Assembly (NCBI GenBank): GCA_963756815.1
Contig: CAVWPR010000008.1
Location: forward strand, 62,001-126,000
DNA length: 64,000 nucleotides
Source of the DNA: JAENVU01 sp963756815
GTDB taxonomy: Bacteria > Actinomycetota > Acidimicrobiia > IMCC26256 > JAENVU01
Reading direction: 5' to 3'
The notes under the pieces are model-generated. The model did not search any database and had not been told where the DNA came from. It saw only the letters and a list, made by a program, of their open reading frames with translations. How positions within the stretch are numbered: the first letter of the stretch is position 1; each line of letters starts with the position of its first letter. Made by a program: the position numbers and the translations under genes. Below are positions 30,221-39,397 of the stretch, in pieces.

Positions 30221-31131
30221 TGAGAGTCGGAATGACTCTTCCGTCGTTCGTCGCCGGGTGTGACGGACCGACGATCCGGGAGTGGTGCCGGCGGATCGAC
30301 GACGGCCCGTACAGCTGCGTGGCCGTCGGTGAACGCGTCGCGTACCCCAGCCACGACCTGATCACGTCCCTCGCGTTCGCCGCGGCGGCGACGCGTCGTG
30401 TGCGCCTGGTGTCGACGATCGTCGTGCTCCCGAGCCACGACCCGGTGCGAGTCGCCAAGCAGGCGGCGACCATCGACGTGCTCTCCGAGGGGCGGTTCAC
30501 GCTCGGGGTCGGCGTGGGCGGACGCGACCAGGACTACCTCGCCGTCGGCACGGTCCCGACCCGCCGCTTCGCGCGACTCGACGAGCACGTGGCGACGATG
30601 CGGGCGGTGTGGCGCGGGGAGGCGCCGGTGACGGACGTGCCCCCGATCGGCCCCGCGCCGGTGCAGCCCGGCGGTCCGCCCCTGCTCACGGCCGCGATGG
30701 GTCCCAAGTCGCTCGCGCGTTCGGCGGTGTGGGCCGACGGCCTCTCGGGCTTCGACCTCGCGCCGGACCCGGCGTCGGTGGCGTCGACGTTCGCGACCGT
30801 GCGGGACGCCTGGACCGCGGCGGGTCGAACCAGTGCCCCGTGGCTCGCGACGTCGTCGTGGTTCGCGCTCGGTCCCGACGCATCGGAACGACTCCACGGC
30901 TACGCCCGCAACTACCTCTCGACGTTCGGCGACGCCGCCGCCTCCGCGATGGCCGGGCTGTGCCGGCTCGACGACGCGGGCCGGCTGCGGGAGACGGTGG
31001 CTGCGCTCGCCGAGACCGGTTGCGACGAGTTCGTCCTGGTCCCGACCACCGACGACCCGTCGGAGCTCGATGCTCGATCGCGCTCGACCGAGCGTCCCTC
31101 TCGGCCCTCCGGGCCGGTCGGCGCCTCCTAG
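30220..31131 (+). CDS. LLM-class (F420-dependent type) flavin oxidoreductase
   Basis: About 303 residues of luciferase-like TIM barrel: VGMTLPSFV, CVAVGERVAYPSHDL, STIVVLPSHDPVRVAKQAATIDVLSEGRFTLGVGVGGR with the typical cofactor-binding GVGVGG, and GPPLLTAAMGPKSLARSAVWADG. Alternative in-frame starts are GTG 30214 and ATG 30232. The last 20 residues (Ser/Arg-rich) are not conserved and might follow a late frameshift. F420 rather than FMN use is assumed from actinobacterial relatives. Confidence 0.82.
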   Translation: MRVGMTLPSFVAGCDGPTIREWCRRIDDGPYSCVAVGERVAYPSHDLITSLAFAAAATRRVRLVSTIVVLPSHDPVRVAKQAATIDVLSEGRFTLGVGVGGRDQDYLAVGTVPTRRFARLDEHVATMRAVWRGEAPVTDVPPIGPAPVQPGGPPLLTAAMGPKSLARSAVWADGLSGFDLAPDPASVASTFATVRDAWTAAGRTSAPWLATSSWFALGPDASERLHGYARNYLSTFGDAAASAMAGLCRLDDAGRLRETVAALAETGCDEFVLVPTTDDPSELDARSRSTERPSRPSGPVGAS

Positions 31132-31140
31132 AGTGCCGTC

Positions 31141-31431
31141 ATGGGCTGTGGCTGTCTTCTCGCGCTCGGGGCGATGCTCTCGCCCCGTCTGGCCATCTTC
31201 CTCGTGTGGCTGTTCACCGACCGGATGGGGATCGCCTTCGAGCGCTTCTGGATGGGTCTGCTCGGCTTCCTGTTCCTGCCGTGGACCACGCTGGCCTGGG
31301 CGCTCGCCTACCAGCCGCGCAACGGAGTCACCGGGTTCGGGTGGTTCATCGTGATCTTCGCGTTCCTCGTCGACCTCTCGTCGTACGGCGCGGCGTCGCG
31401 GGCGCGCCGGCGCGACGCGAGGGCCGCCTGA
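31141..31431 (+). CDS. Small membrane protein, unknown
   Basis: 96 residues with about three hydrophobic segments (6-24, 37-56, 66-83) and a basic C-terminal tail (ASRARRRDARAA). The N-terminus MGCGCLLALGAML has a Cys pair. Starts 9 bases after the LLM gene, so probably in the same transcript. No family recognised. Confidence 0.65.
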   Translation: MGCGCLLALGAMLSPRLAIFLVWLFTDRMGIAFERFWMGLLGFLFLPWTTLAWALAYQPRNGVTGFGWFIVIFAFLVDLSSYGAASRARRRDARAA

Positions 31432-31456
31432 GGGCGCGCGACCCGTCGGGCGCGCG

Positions 31457-32020
31457 GTGATCGCGGAGCTCCTCGCCCACGACGGCGTGGTGGAGACCTG
31501 CGAGCTGCGCGCCACCGTCGGGTTCATGGCGATCCACGGCGGCTCGCTCGAACGGGGGACCGCCGAGGTCGCCCGGCGCGCCGCCGACGCCTGCGGGGCG
31601 TCGATCTACACGATCGAGCAGCCCGACGACCTGCAGTGGCACATCCCGTCGCACCTCTACGACCCCGCGGACGCGCCCGACCTCGGCGCCTTCCTCGACC
31701 ACGTGGACGTCGTGGTGTCGGTGCACGGCTACGGCCGCGAGGGCTGGTGGACCCGGCTGCTCGTGGGCGGGGCGAATCGGGACCTCGCGACGCGCACCGC
31801 CGGCACGTTGCGCCGGCATCTCGACGGCTTCGAGGTGCTCGACGGCATCGACGCCATCCCGCGTGAGCTGCGCGGCCTGCACCCCGGCAACCCGGTGAAC
31901 CGACCGCGTGGCGGTGGCGTGCAGCTCGAGCTCCCGCCGCGGGTCAGGGGTCTCGGCCCGAACGGCAGGGGCGAGTACGTCGACGCGCTCGTCGGCGGGC
32001 TCGCCGAGCTGTTCTCGTGA
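31457..32020 (+). CDS. Poly-gamma-glutamate hydrolase family protein
   Basis: 187 residues resembling zinc-dependent poly-gamma-glutamate hydrolases (phage PghP-like): MAIHGGSLERGT with metal His/Glu near 31-36, QWHIPSHLYDP, and VVVSVHGYGREGWW with a further metal His. No signal peptide, so cytoplasmic as written. The gene stop overlaps the thioesterase GTG. Substrate may be a gamma-glutamyl compound other than polyglutamate. Confidence 0.75.
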   Translation: MIAELLAHDGVVETCELRATVGFMAIHGGSLERGTAEVARRAADACGASIYTIEQPDDLQWHIPSHLYDPADAPDLGAFLDHVDVVVSVHGYGREGWWTRLLVGGANRDLATRTAGTLRRHLDGFEVLDGIDAIPRELRGLHPGNPVNRPRGGGVQLELPPRVRGLGPNGRGEYVDALVGGLAELFS

Positions 32021-32771
32021 CCGCCGGACAGTGGCGCCGGGGTGACGAGCGGCGGGTGCGACTGGAGCAACGGGTCCGGCTCGGGGACGTGACGCCGCGC
32101 CGCCGGCTGCGGCTCGACGCGGTGGCGCGCTATCTGCAGGACGTGGCGTCCGACGACGGTGACGACGCCGACCTGCCCGCCGGTCGCGGCTGGATCCTCC
32201 GTCGCGTCGATCTCGACGTCGACCGGCTCCCGAGCCTGGCCGAGAACGTGACGTTGGAGACGCGCTGCACCGGACTCGGGCCGGGCTCGCGCTGGGCCGA
32301 ACGCACGACCGGCATCGTCGACGCGGCGGACATCACCGTGGTGACGAGCCGGGCCATCTGGGTCTACGTCGACCTCACCACGCTCGCGCCCGCGCGCTCC
32401 CGCCCGAGTTCTTCGAGGTGTACGGCGACGCCGTGCGGGCGCACCGCGTCCGCGCTCGTCTCACCCTGCCCGAGCTCGATCCCGGGGCGACGCGGGCGCC
32501 GTGGCCGTTGCGCCGGACCGACATCGACGTGTACCGGCACGTGAACAACGCGAACTACTGGGCCGCGGTGGAGGAGTGGCTCGGGGGCCCGGGGGTCGGC
32601 CGTCGGATCGTCGGCGCGACGATCGAGTTCGGAGCAGGTGTCGCGCCCGACGATCACTGCGACGTCGCGATGCGCGCCGACGTCGACGCGGCCTCGTTCT
32701 GGTTCGTGGTCGACGGCGAGACGCGCGCGGCCGCGCGCGTCGTCTTCGACCCCTCGGAGACCGGCCGGTAG
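32017..32771 (+). CDS. Acyl-ACP thioesterase-like double hot-dog protein, one frameshift
   Basis: About 251 residues. The first hot-dog (VRLGDVTPRRRLRLDAVARYLQDVA) and second (RRTDIDVYRHVNNANYWAAVEEWL) match FatA-type acyl-ACP thioesterases; RHVNNANY holds the usual catalytic Asn/His region. A one-base shift near 32398 separates YVDLTT from EFFEVYGD. Translationally coupled to the upstream gene by GTGA. It would release fatty acids from ACP or CoA. Confidence 0.78.
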
Positions 32772-32780
32772 GGTCGTCGC

Positions 32781-33833
32781 ATGACCAAGCAGCTCGACCT
32801 CGGCATGATGATCGGCTACTGGGGCGCCGGACCACCGGTCGGGACACCGGACCTGATCGCGGAGGCGGAGCGGCTCGGATTCCGCAGCGTCTGGACCGCG
32901 GAGGCCTACGGCAGCGACGCGCTGACCCCGCTGGCCTGGTGGGGAGCCGCGACGACCCGCATCCAGCTCGGGACCTCGATCATCCAGATGTCGGCCCGGA
33001 CGCCGACCGCCACCGCGATGGCCGCGATCACGATGGACCACCTCAGCGGCGGGCGCTTCATCCTCGGGCTCGGGGCCTCCGGGCCGCAGGTGGTGGAGGG
33101 CTGGTACGGGCAGCCCTACGGGAAGCCGCTCGCGCGGACGCGCGAGTACGTCGAGATCATCCGATCGATCCTCGCCCGCGAGAAGCCGGTGACCTATGAC
33201 GGTGAGCACTACACGCTGCCGTATCCCGGCGGGACCGGGCTGGGGAAGGCGGTGCGCTCGATCACGCACCCGCTCCGCGAGGATCTGCCGATCTACCTCG
33301 CGGCCGAGGGCCCGAAGAACGTCGCCCTCGCCGCCGAGATCGCCGACGGCTGGCTGTCGATCTACTTCTCGCCCAAGGTCGACGACTTCTACCGCGCCGC
33401 GCTGACCGAGGGGTTCTCCCGGCCCGGCGCGCGCCGGGGATTCGACGACTTCACCGTGGCGGCGATGGTCCCGGTGATCATCCACGACGACGTGGAGGAG
33501 GCCGCCAACTTCATGCGGCCGACGCTGGCGCTCTACATCGGGGGCATGGGCGCACGCGAGGTCAACTTCCACGCCAACGTCTTCGCTCGCATGGGCTACG
33601 AGGCCGAGACCCGGACCATCCAGGACCTCTACCTCGCGGGCAAGAAGGACGAGGCCGCCGCCGCGGTGCCGCAGTCGCTCATCGAGCAGACCACGCTGAT
33701 CGGGCCGAAGGAGAAGATCCGCGACGACCTCGAGATGTGGCGCGAGAGCTGCATCACCGAGCTGCAGCTCTACGGCGACGTCACGACGCTCCGCACGATG
33801 GCGGAGCTTGCCTGTAGCGCTCCTAATGAGTAG
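32781..33833 (+). CDS. LLM-class F420-dependent oxidoreductase (3' end disturbed)
   Basis: About 346 residues as corrected: LDLGMMIGYWGAGPP, SVWTAEAYGSDALTPLAWWG, TRIQLGTSIIQMSARTPTATAM, HLSGGRFILGLGASGPQVVEGW and QPYGKPLARTREYVEII mark the F420-dependent luciferase-like family. The last residues read here (MAELACSAPNE) run into the anomalous segment; the second copy of the C-terminus ends MAELVL at 34250. If the 432-base segment is removed, the gene ends with MAELVL and an intact C-terminus. Confidence 0.85.
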   Translation: MTKQLDLGMMIGYWGAGPPVGTPDLIAEAERLGFRSVWTAEAYGSDALTPLAWWGAATTRIQLGTSIIQMSARTPTATAMAAITMDHLSGGRFILGLGASGPQVVEGWYGQPYGKPLARTREYVEIIRSILAREKPVTYDGEHYTLPYPGGTGLGKAVRSITHPLREDLPIYLAAEGPKNVALAAEIADGWLSIYFSPKVDDFYRAALTEGFSRPGARRGFDDFTVAAMVPVIIHDDVEEAANFMRPTLALYIGGMGAREVNFHANVFARMGYEAETRTIQDLYLAGKKDEAAAAVPQSLIEQTTLIGPKEKIRDDLEMWRESCITELQLYGDVTTLRTMAELACSAPNE

Positions 33834-34240
33834 AAGTATAGAGAAGGTACGAAAGGAAAAGCTGAGCTACCGCCGGTCGAGCACCACGTGCTCGGGGGCG
33901 GTGAGCATCGAGAGCAGGCCGTCGGGGTCGAGGAAGTTCTGCTCGTCGGCGGATGACGTCGCGGAGCCGGGTCGACGCCATGCCGAAGAAGTCGCGGGCG
34001 CTGCGGACCGATGGTGACGCCGTCGAGGTCGGAGCCGGGCGGGGTAGTCCCGGGGAGCCGGAAAAAAAAAAAAAAAAGGAACGAGGCCGCCGCTGCGGTC
34101 CCGCAGTCGCTCATCGAGCAGACCACGCTGATCGGGCCGAAGGAGAAGATCCGCGACGACCTCGAGATGTGGCGCGAGAGCTGCATCACCGAGCTGCAGC
34201 TCTACGGCGACGTCACGACGCTCCGCACGATGGCGGAGCT
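33809..34240. other. Anomalous 432-base segment, probable assembly artefact
   Basis: It contains, in order: AT-rich sequence unlike the genome (33809-33862), a degraded copy of the EthD gene 3' region (33863-34060, matching 34345-34552 with growing numbers of indels), a run of 16 A (34062-34077) and a near-perfect second copy (34083-34240) of 33651-33808. Removing 432 bases restores the oxidoreductase C-terminus and a single EthD gene end. It looks like an untrimmed low-quality read end joined into the contig. A real tandem duplication with decay is the alternative. Confidence 0.75.
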
Positions 34241-34250
34241 GGTGCTCTGA
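34083..34250 (+). pseudogene. Second copy of the LLM oxidoreductase C-terminus
   Basis: Encodes AAAAVPQSLIEQTTLIGP, KEKIRDDLEMW and TELQLYG up to MAELVL, repeating residues of the preceding gene at an offset of exactly 432 bases. It has no N-terminal domain and no start of its own. In a corrected assembly this is the real end of the 32781 gene. Confidence 0.7.
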
Positions 34251-34272
34251 GCGCTCCGAGCCGCAGCGAGGG

Positions 34273-34344
34273 ACGAGCGGAGGCGAGCCGCGACGTAGCG
34301 AGCCACCGTCGTGTGGTCGCGCAGAGGTGCGAGCGGAGTCGCCG
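34273..34344 (+). repeat. Dispersed intergenic repeat, copy 3 (72 bases)
   Basis: Core ACGAGCGGAGGCGAGC (34273-34288) and distal block TCGCGCAGAGGTGCGAGCGG (34317-34336) followed by AGTCGCCG, the same layout as 30150-30220. It fills the space between the convergent LLM oxidoreductase and EthD genes. Confidence 0.7.
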
Positions 34345-34346
34345 AG

Positions 34347-35058
34347 CTATCGCCGGTCGAGCACCACGTGCTCGGGGCCGGTGAGCATCCAGAGCAGCCC
34401 GTCGGGGTCGAGGAAGTTCTGCTCGTCGGTGCGGATGACGTCGCGTGACTCCGGGTCCACCGCCATGCCGAAGAAGTCGCGCGCGGTGCGGAACCACTCG
34501 ATGGTGACGCCGTCGAGGTCGGAGCCGCCGGGTCGGGCGTAGTCCTCGTCCAGGCGATGGTTCTGCTCGTAGCGGATGAAGTACTTCCGCACGGCGGGCG
34601 TCTCGCGGTTCAGCGGACCGTGGACCTCCCACCAGTAGCGGTGGAACTCGCCGCGGTCCATGCCTGGCTTGTGGCGCACACCGCAGATCAGCTTGGTGAT
34701 CGGCTCGCCGCGGTCGGCCGGACCGGCGATGACCTCCATCTCCGGACCGGTGAAGACCTCGAGCACCTCGCCGAACAGCTCGGCGGCGTCGGCGCGGACC
34801 GCGGCGTGGCGCGGATCGTCACGCATCGCCCAGAACGCGTCCCAGGACTCGTACCACTGGACGGCGACGCCGTCGTAGCCGCACTCCGTGCGCTCGTAGT
34901 CGCGTGCCGTCCGCCGGTGCTGCTCGTATCGCACCAGCACGCCGTCGCCCGCGGGGCTCGCGGCGACGAGGTCGGCGTGGCTCCCGCGCCAGCGCGTCGT
35001 GGAACCCCTCGACGTCGAGGCTCGGGTGTCGACGGACGAAGCCGATGCGCTTGATCAT
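34347..35058 (-). CDS. EthD-domain protein, two tandem domains, one frameshift
   Basis: About 237 residues. Two dimeric alpha/beta-barrel units of the EthD type: the first starts MIKRIGFVRRHPSLDVEGFH and includes LVRYEQHRR and GVAVQWYESWDAF; the second starts KLICGVRHKPGMDRGEFH and includes FIRYEQNHR and GVTIEWFRTARDF. The ATG at 35058 has GGAGG five bases upstream. A one-base shift near 34985 falls in the first domain. EthD proteins accompany monooxygenases and ring- or ether-degrading enzymes; biochemical role uncertain. Confidence 0.8.
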
Positions 35059-35187
35059 GAACCCTCCGGGTTGCCGCGTGCGGTCGATCCTGGCAGCCTG
35101 TCGCCCCTTCGAGCGACTGCCGCGTGCGGCCGCGCTCCGGCCAGGTCGCCCGCCGTTCGGGTGACGACGCACCAGCGGAGGGAATCC

Positions 35188-35985
35188 ATGACCACGACGC
35201 GACCGGGTCTCGTGGACGGTGCGGTCGCCGTCGTGACGGGGGTGGGGCCGGGTCTCGGCCGGGCGACCGCGCTCGCCCTGGCCCGCGAGGGCGCCGCGGT
35301 CGTGCTGGTGGCGCGGAGTGCCGATCGGCTCGACGGGGTGGCGGCCGAGATCACCGCCGCCGGCGGCCGGGCGCTCGCCGCGCCGGCGAGCGTGACCAAG
35401 CCCGAGGAGTGCGAGCGCGTGGCCGCCGCCGCGGTCGACGAGTTCGGCGCGATCGACATCGTGGTGAACAGCGCGTTCCGCGGTGATCCCTTCACGTCCG
35501 TGGAGCACTCCGATCTCGACGTCTGGCGCAAGATCTTCGAGGTGAACTTCTACGGTCCCGCGCTCATGACCCGTGCGTGCCTCCCGGCACTGCGCGCGCA
35601 GGGCGGGGGGAGCGTCGTCATGGTCGCGTCGCAGAGCGCCCGCAAGATCCGGCCCAACGAAGCGGGGTACGCCGCGAGCAAGGGCGCGCTCATCACCCTG
35701 ACCCGTTCGCTCGCCACCGAGCTCGCGCCCGACCACATCCGGGTGAACGCCGTGGTGCCGGGTTGGATCTGGGGTCCGAACGTGCAGCTCTACGTCGACT
35801 GGCAGATGCAGTCGCGCGGGATCACCGCCGAGGACGTGATCGCCGAGATCACCGCCGAGATCCCGCTCGGTGAGGTGCCGCCACAGGAGGACATCGCGGA
35901 GTCGATCGTGTTCTTCGCGTCCGGCATGTCCCGGATGATCACGGGCCAGACGCTCGACGTGAACGGCGGGGAGTTCTTCGGGTGA
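35188..35985 (+). CDS. Short-chain dehydrogenase/reductase
   Basis: 265 residues: TGVGPGLGRA cofactor motif (about 18-27), NSAF in place of NNAG, catalytic Ser in MVASQSA and YAASK. The ATG at 35188 has GGAGG six bases before it. Arg in VARSADRLDG at the end of beta-2 suggests NADP. Followed by a second SDR gene overlapping by GTGA. Confidence 0.9.
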   Translation: MTTTRPGLVDGAVAVVTGVGPGLGRATALALAREGAAVVLVARSADRLDGVAAEITAAGGRALAAPASVTKPEECERVAAAAVDEFGAIDIVVNSAFRGDPFTSVEHSDLDVWRKIFEVNFYGPALMTRACLPALRAQGGGSVVMVASQSARKIRPNEAGYAASKGALITLTRSLATELAPDHIRVNAVVPGWIWGPNVQLYVDWQMQSRGITAEDVIAEITAEIPLGEVPPQEDIAESIVFFASGMSRMITGQTLDVNGGEFFG

Positions 35986-36749
35986 GCGACGTCGCCGGCC
36001 TCACCGGACGTGCCGGCGTCGTGACCGGTGGTGGCTCGGGGCTGGGTCGCGCCACCGCGCTCGAGCTGGCCGCGGCGGGCGCGCGCGTCGTGGTCGTCGA
36101 TCGCACCCCCGACTCTGCGGACGGCGTGGCGGCGGAGATCCGGGCGGCCGGGGGCGAGGCCACCGGCGTCGTCGCCGATGTCACCGATCCGGACGCCTGC
36201 ATCGCCATGGTCGCGACGTGCGTCGACACCTACGGGCGGCTCGATCTCGCGGTCAACAGCGCAGGGACGACGGGCACCCCGGGCAGCGTCGTCGACTATC
36301 CGCTCGATGCGTGGCGGGCGACGATGGCGGTCAACCTCGACGGCGTCTTCTTCTCCTTGCGGGCCGAGCTCGGGGTGATGGTCCCGGCGGGTGCGGGTGC
36401 GGTGGTGAACGTGGCCTCCGGAGCCGGGCTCGTGGGCTTCGCCGGGTTGCCCGCGTACGTGGCGAGCAAGCACGGCGTCGTCGGTCTCACGAAGTCGGCG
36501 GCGATCGAGTGCGCGCGTTCGGGGGTGCGCGTCAACTGCGTCTGCCCGGGGAGTGCCCGCACCCCGATGCTCGAGGGCTTCATGGGCGGTGACCCGAAGG
36601 TGGAGCGGGCGATGGCGGCCGGCGCGCCGATCGGCCGGCTGGCGACGCCCGAGGAGATCGCGCACGCGATCGTCTGGCTGTGCACCGACGCCGCGAGCTA
36701 CATGGTCGGCCACGCGCTCGCGGTCGACGGCGGCGCGACGATCCAGTAG
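35982..36749 (+). CDS. Short-chain dehydrogenase/reductase
   Basis: 255 residues, classical SDR: TGGGSGLGRA (15-24), Asp in VVVDRTPD (NAD preference), NSAG, catalytic Ser in NVASGAGL and YVASK. Co-translated with the preceding SDR. The pair probably acts on successive or alternative hydroxy substrates. The C-terminus meets the convergent carboxylesterase gene after 7 bases. Confidence 0.9.
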   Translation: MSDVAGLTGRAGVVTGGGSGLGRATALELAAAGARVVVVDRTPDSADGVAAEIRAAGGEATGVVADVTDPDACIAMVATCVDTYGRLDLAVNSAGTTGTPGSVVDYPLDAWRATMAVNLDGVFFSLRAELGVMVPAGAGAVVNVASGAGLVGFAGLPAYVASKHGVVGLTKSAAIECARSGVRVNCVCPGSARTPMLEGFMGGDPKVERAMAAGAPIGRLATPEEIAHAIVWLCTDAASYMVGHALAVDGGATIQ

Positions 36750-36756
36750 CCGGCGG

Positions 36757-38232
36757 TCAGCCGATCCCGGCCCAGAGCTCCCGGCGGGCGCCCTCGGGGT
36801 CGTCGAGGGTCTCGACGGTCGTGTCGAAGCGCTGCGTGGCGCGGCGCTCCAGGTCGTAGGCCGGCCAGCCGGGATCGCCGGTGCGGGCGAACTCGATCCA
36901 CGCCGTGTGCATCGCGTCGGCGAGGTCCTGGCGCTCCGGACCCTGGCCCGTGAGCATCGACAGGCCCGGCTTGTCGATCGCGTCCCACATGAACGGCAGC
37001 TCGAGCGCGTGACAGCTCTTGAGCTTGCCGTCGAACACCGGGGTCTCCCACGTGAACAGGTACATGTACGTGGGCCGGCGGTCGACGGCGGCCTCGGCGA
37101 GGCGGATCGCGGGGATGCGGAAGACGCGGTCGGTCGCGAGCGCGGTGAGCAGGTCCCGGTGCGAGAACTCGGGGTGCTGCGCCGTGTACGCGTCGAGCAC
37201 CTGTGCGCCGCGATCGCCGAACGTGCGGTCGAGCTCCCGGTTGACCGCGTCGCCGTCGAGCTCGCCGACCCCGAGGTCGAGCGCGGTGAACAGCGTCATC
37301 TCGTCCTTGGTGGTGCCGATCAAGGTCGGTACGGTGCCGAGTCCGTCGCGGATCTCCTCGACGGGGACGCGCGGCAGCACCGAGCCGTCGACCACGGGCA
37401 TGAACGGGAGGTCGGTGCGCGCTCCGGCCGCCAGGACCTTCCCCTGGGCCGCGAGCAGTGCGTCGGTCGACGCGGCCTCGAGCTCCGCGACGGTGTCGAT
37501 ACCGGCTTCGGCGAGCACCGAGCGCGCCACCTCGGTCGCCGACGCGGACCTCATCGCGTACGTCGCACTGCCGGACTGCACGATCGCTTGCGCGAACAGG
37601 CCCTGCGCACTTGGCGTGCCGAGCAGTGTGCCGACGCTCATCCCGCCCGCGGACTCGCCGAAGATCGTCACACGCTCGGGGTCACCGCCGAACGCGGCGA
37701 TGTTGTCACGCGTCCACTCGAGCGCGAGGACCTGGTCGAGGATGCCCGCGTTGCCCGAACCCGCGAACGCGTCGCCGAAGATCTCGTCGAGGTGCAGGAA
37801 CCCGAACGCACCGAGGCGGTAGTTGATGCTCACGACCACGAGGTCGCCATGGGTGGCGAACCTCGTGCCGTCGTAGATCGGTGAGGCCCCGGTGCCGTTG
37901 ACGAATGCGCCGCCGTGGATCCAGAACAGGACCGGGCGGCGGGCGTCGTCGAGCGCCGGGGTGTAGACGCTCAGCGTGAGGCTGTCGGCCTCGCTCACGA
38001 CCGGATCCGGCGCGCCGAGCATCGCCTCGAGTGGCGACGGCAGCTGCGGCGCGACCGGGCCGAACCGCACCGCGTCGCGCACGCCCGTCCAGGGCTCGGC
38101 CGGCTGTGGCGGGCGACACCGGAGTGCGCCCACCGGCGGCGCGGCGTAAGGGATCGAGCGGAACACGTGCACGCCGTCGCGGCTGAAGCCGCGGACGTCG
38201 CCGCCGGTCGTGGTGACGATGGGATCCGTCAT
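36757..38232 (-). CDS. Type B carboxylesterase
   Basis: 491-residue alpha/beta hydrolase. Oxyanion-hole region FWIHGGAFVNG, nucleophile elbow GESAGG, acidic residue region TTKDEMTLF and catalytic His in KSCHALELPF are all present, so the triad looks complete. No signal peptide, so probably cytoplasmic. The ATG at 38232 is divergent from the serine hydrolase gene at 38320 (87 bases apart). Hydrolyses carboxylic esters; substrate unknown. Confidence 0.92.
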   Translation of the reverse strand: MTDPIVTTTGGDVRGFSRDGVHVFRSIPYAAPPVGALRCRPPQPAEPWTGVRDAVRFGPVAPQLPSPLEAMLGAPDPVVSEADSLTLSVYTPALDDARRPVLFWIHGGAFVNGTGASPIYDGTRFATHGDLVVVSINYRLGAFGFLHLDEIFGDAFAGSGNAGILDQVLALEWTRDNIAAFGGDPERVTIFGESAGGMSVGTLLGTPSAQGLFAQAIVQSGSATYAMRSASATEVARSVLAEAGIDTVAELEAASTDALLAAQGKVLAAGARTDLPFMPVVDGSVLPRVPVEEIRDGLGTVPTLIGTTKDEMTLFTALDLGVGELDGDAVNRELDRTFGDRGAQVLDAYTAQHPEFSHRDLLTALATDRVFRIPAIRLAEAAVDRRPTYMYLFTWETPVFDGKLKSCHALELPFMWDAIDKPGLSMLTGQGPERQDLADAMHTAWIEFARTGDPGWPAYDLERRATQRFDTTVETLDDPEGARRELWAGIG

Positions 38233-38319
38233 CCTGGGCGCTCCTCGGGCTCGGGTGCACGCAGGCTATTGGAGCCGGCGGACGTGCTCCGACGTCGGCC
38301 CGCGTGCCAAGGTGGCGAC

Positions 38320-39396
38320 GTGTCCGATCCCGCCGTGAACGACGCCGGTGCGCTGGTCGCGTTGCCACCGCAGCGCTCCGACCTCGCCTGGCCCACCGCG
38401 ACCTGGGCACGGGGTGACGCGCCCGAGCAGGCCGGCGTCGACGGCCTGGTGGACGAGATGTTCTCGGACACCGGTCGGTACGAGACGACCTACGCCGTCG
38501 TCATCGTCCACCGGGGCGTCATCGTGGCCGAGCGCTACGCGAACGCGCTCCCGAACTGGGTCGGGGATCCGATCCCGGTCCGAGCCGACACCCCGCTCCT
38601 GTCGTGGTCGATGGCGAAGTCGATGCTGCACGCGGCGGTCGGGATCCTCGTGGGCGACGGTCGACTCGACGTGGACACGCCCGGTCCGGTCCCCGAGTGG
38701 CGCGACGACGAGCGCAGCGCGATCACGCTGCCGGATCTGCTCGCGATGCGCGACGGTCTCGCGTGGAACGAGGACTACGTGGAGGCCGGTGGATCGCAGG
38801 TCATCGAGATGCTCTTCGGGGAGGGCCAACACGACGTCGGCGCGTTCGCGCGCGCCCGCCCGGCGGCCGTCCCACCCGACACCCGCTTCAACTACTCCAG
38901 CGGGACGTCGAACGTGGTGTCCGGCATCGTCGCCGACGTCGTCGGACGCGGCGACGCGTACACCGCCTTCCTGCACGACCGCCTGTTCTCGCCGATCGGG
39001 ATGAGCACCGCGCAGCCGACGCTCGACGCGGCCGGACTCTGGGTGGCGTCGAGCTACGTGCACGCGACGGCCGAGGACTTCGCCCGGTTCGGCTACCTCT
39101 ACCTGCGCGACGGCGTGTGGGACGGGATCCGCATCCTGCCGGAGGGATGGGTCGACTCCGGGCGCCGGCTGCGCTCGATCGACCCTGACGACGGACGCGG
39201 CTACGGCTGGCAGTGGTGGGTCGCCGACGACGCGCACGGCACGTTCTGGGCGAACGGCTACGAGGGCCAGTCGATCCTCGTGTCGCCGGCGAACGACCTG
39301 GTCGCGGTGCGCATCGGGCGGACGCAGGCGGCGAACGGGCCGAACCTGTTCGAGTGGCGGGCGCGACTCGTCGATGCGTTCGCGGGTGCGCGGTGA
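38320..39396 (+). CDS. Beta-lactamase-fold serine hydrolase
   Basis: 358 residues of the class C beta-lactamase/esterase family. SxxK is SWSMAKSM (about 90-97), the YxN-type motif is FNYSSGTSN and a late GYGWQWW/ANGYEGQ segment replaces KTG. No signal peptide is visible with the GTG at 38320, so an esterase or amidase role is more likely than antibiotic resistance. Confidence 0.85.
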   Translation: MSDPAVNDAGALVALPPQRSDLAWPTATWARGDAPEQAGVDGLVDEMFSDTGRYETTYAVVIVHRGVIVAERYANALPNWVGDPIPVRADTPLLSWSMAKSMLHAAVGILVGDGRLDVDTPGPVPEWRDDERSAITLPDLLAMRDGLAWNEDYVEAGGSQVIEMLFGEGQHDVGAFARARPAAVPPDTRFNYSSGTSNVVSGIVADVVGRGDAYTAFLHDRLFSPIGMSTAQPTLDAAGLWVASSYVHATAEDFARFGYLYLRDGVWDGIRILPEGWVDSGRRLRSIDPDDGRGYGWQWWVADDAHGTFWANGYEGQSILVSPANDLVAVRIGRTQAANGPNLFEWRARLVDAFAGAR

Positions 39397-39397
39397 C

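Noticed and set aside
34062..34077. Sixteen-A run as a promoter or terminator element
   Set aside because: It sits inside an otherwise noisy duplicate of neighbouring coding sequence and has no associated hairpin, so it is better explained as an assembly artefact.
38320..39396. Antibiotic-inactivating beta-lactamase
   Set aside because: SxxK is present, but there is no export signal and the KTG triad is replaced; esterase-type relatives are far more common.
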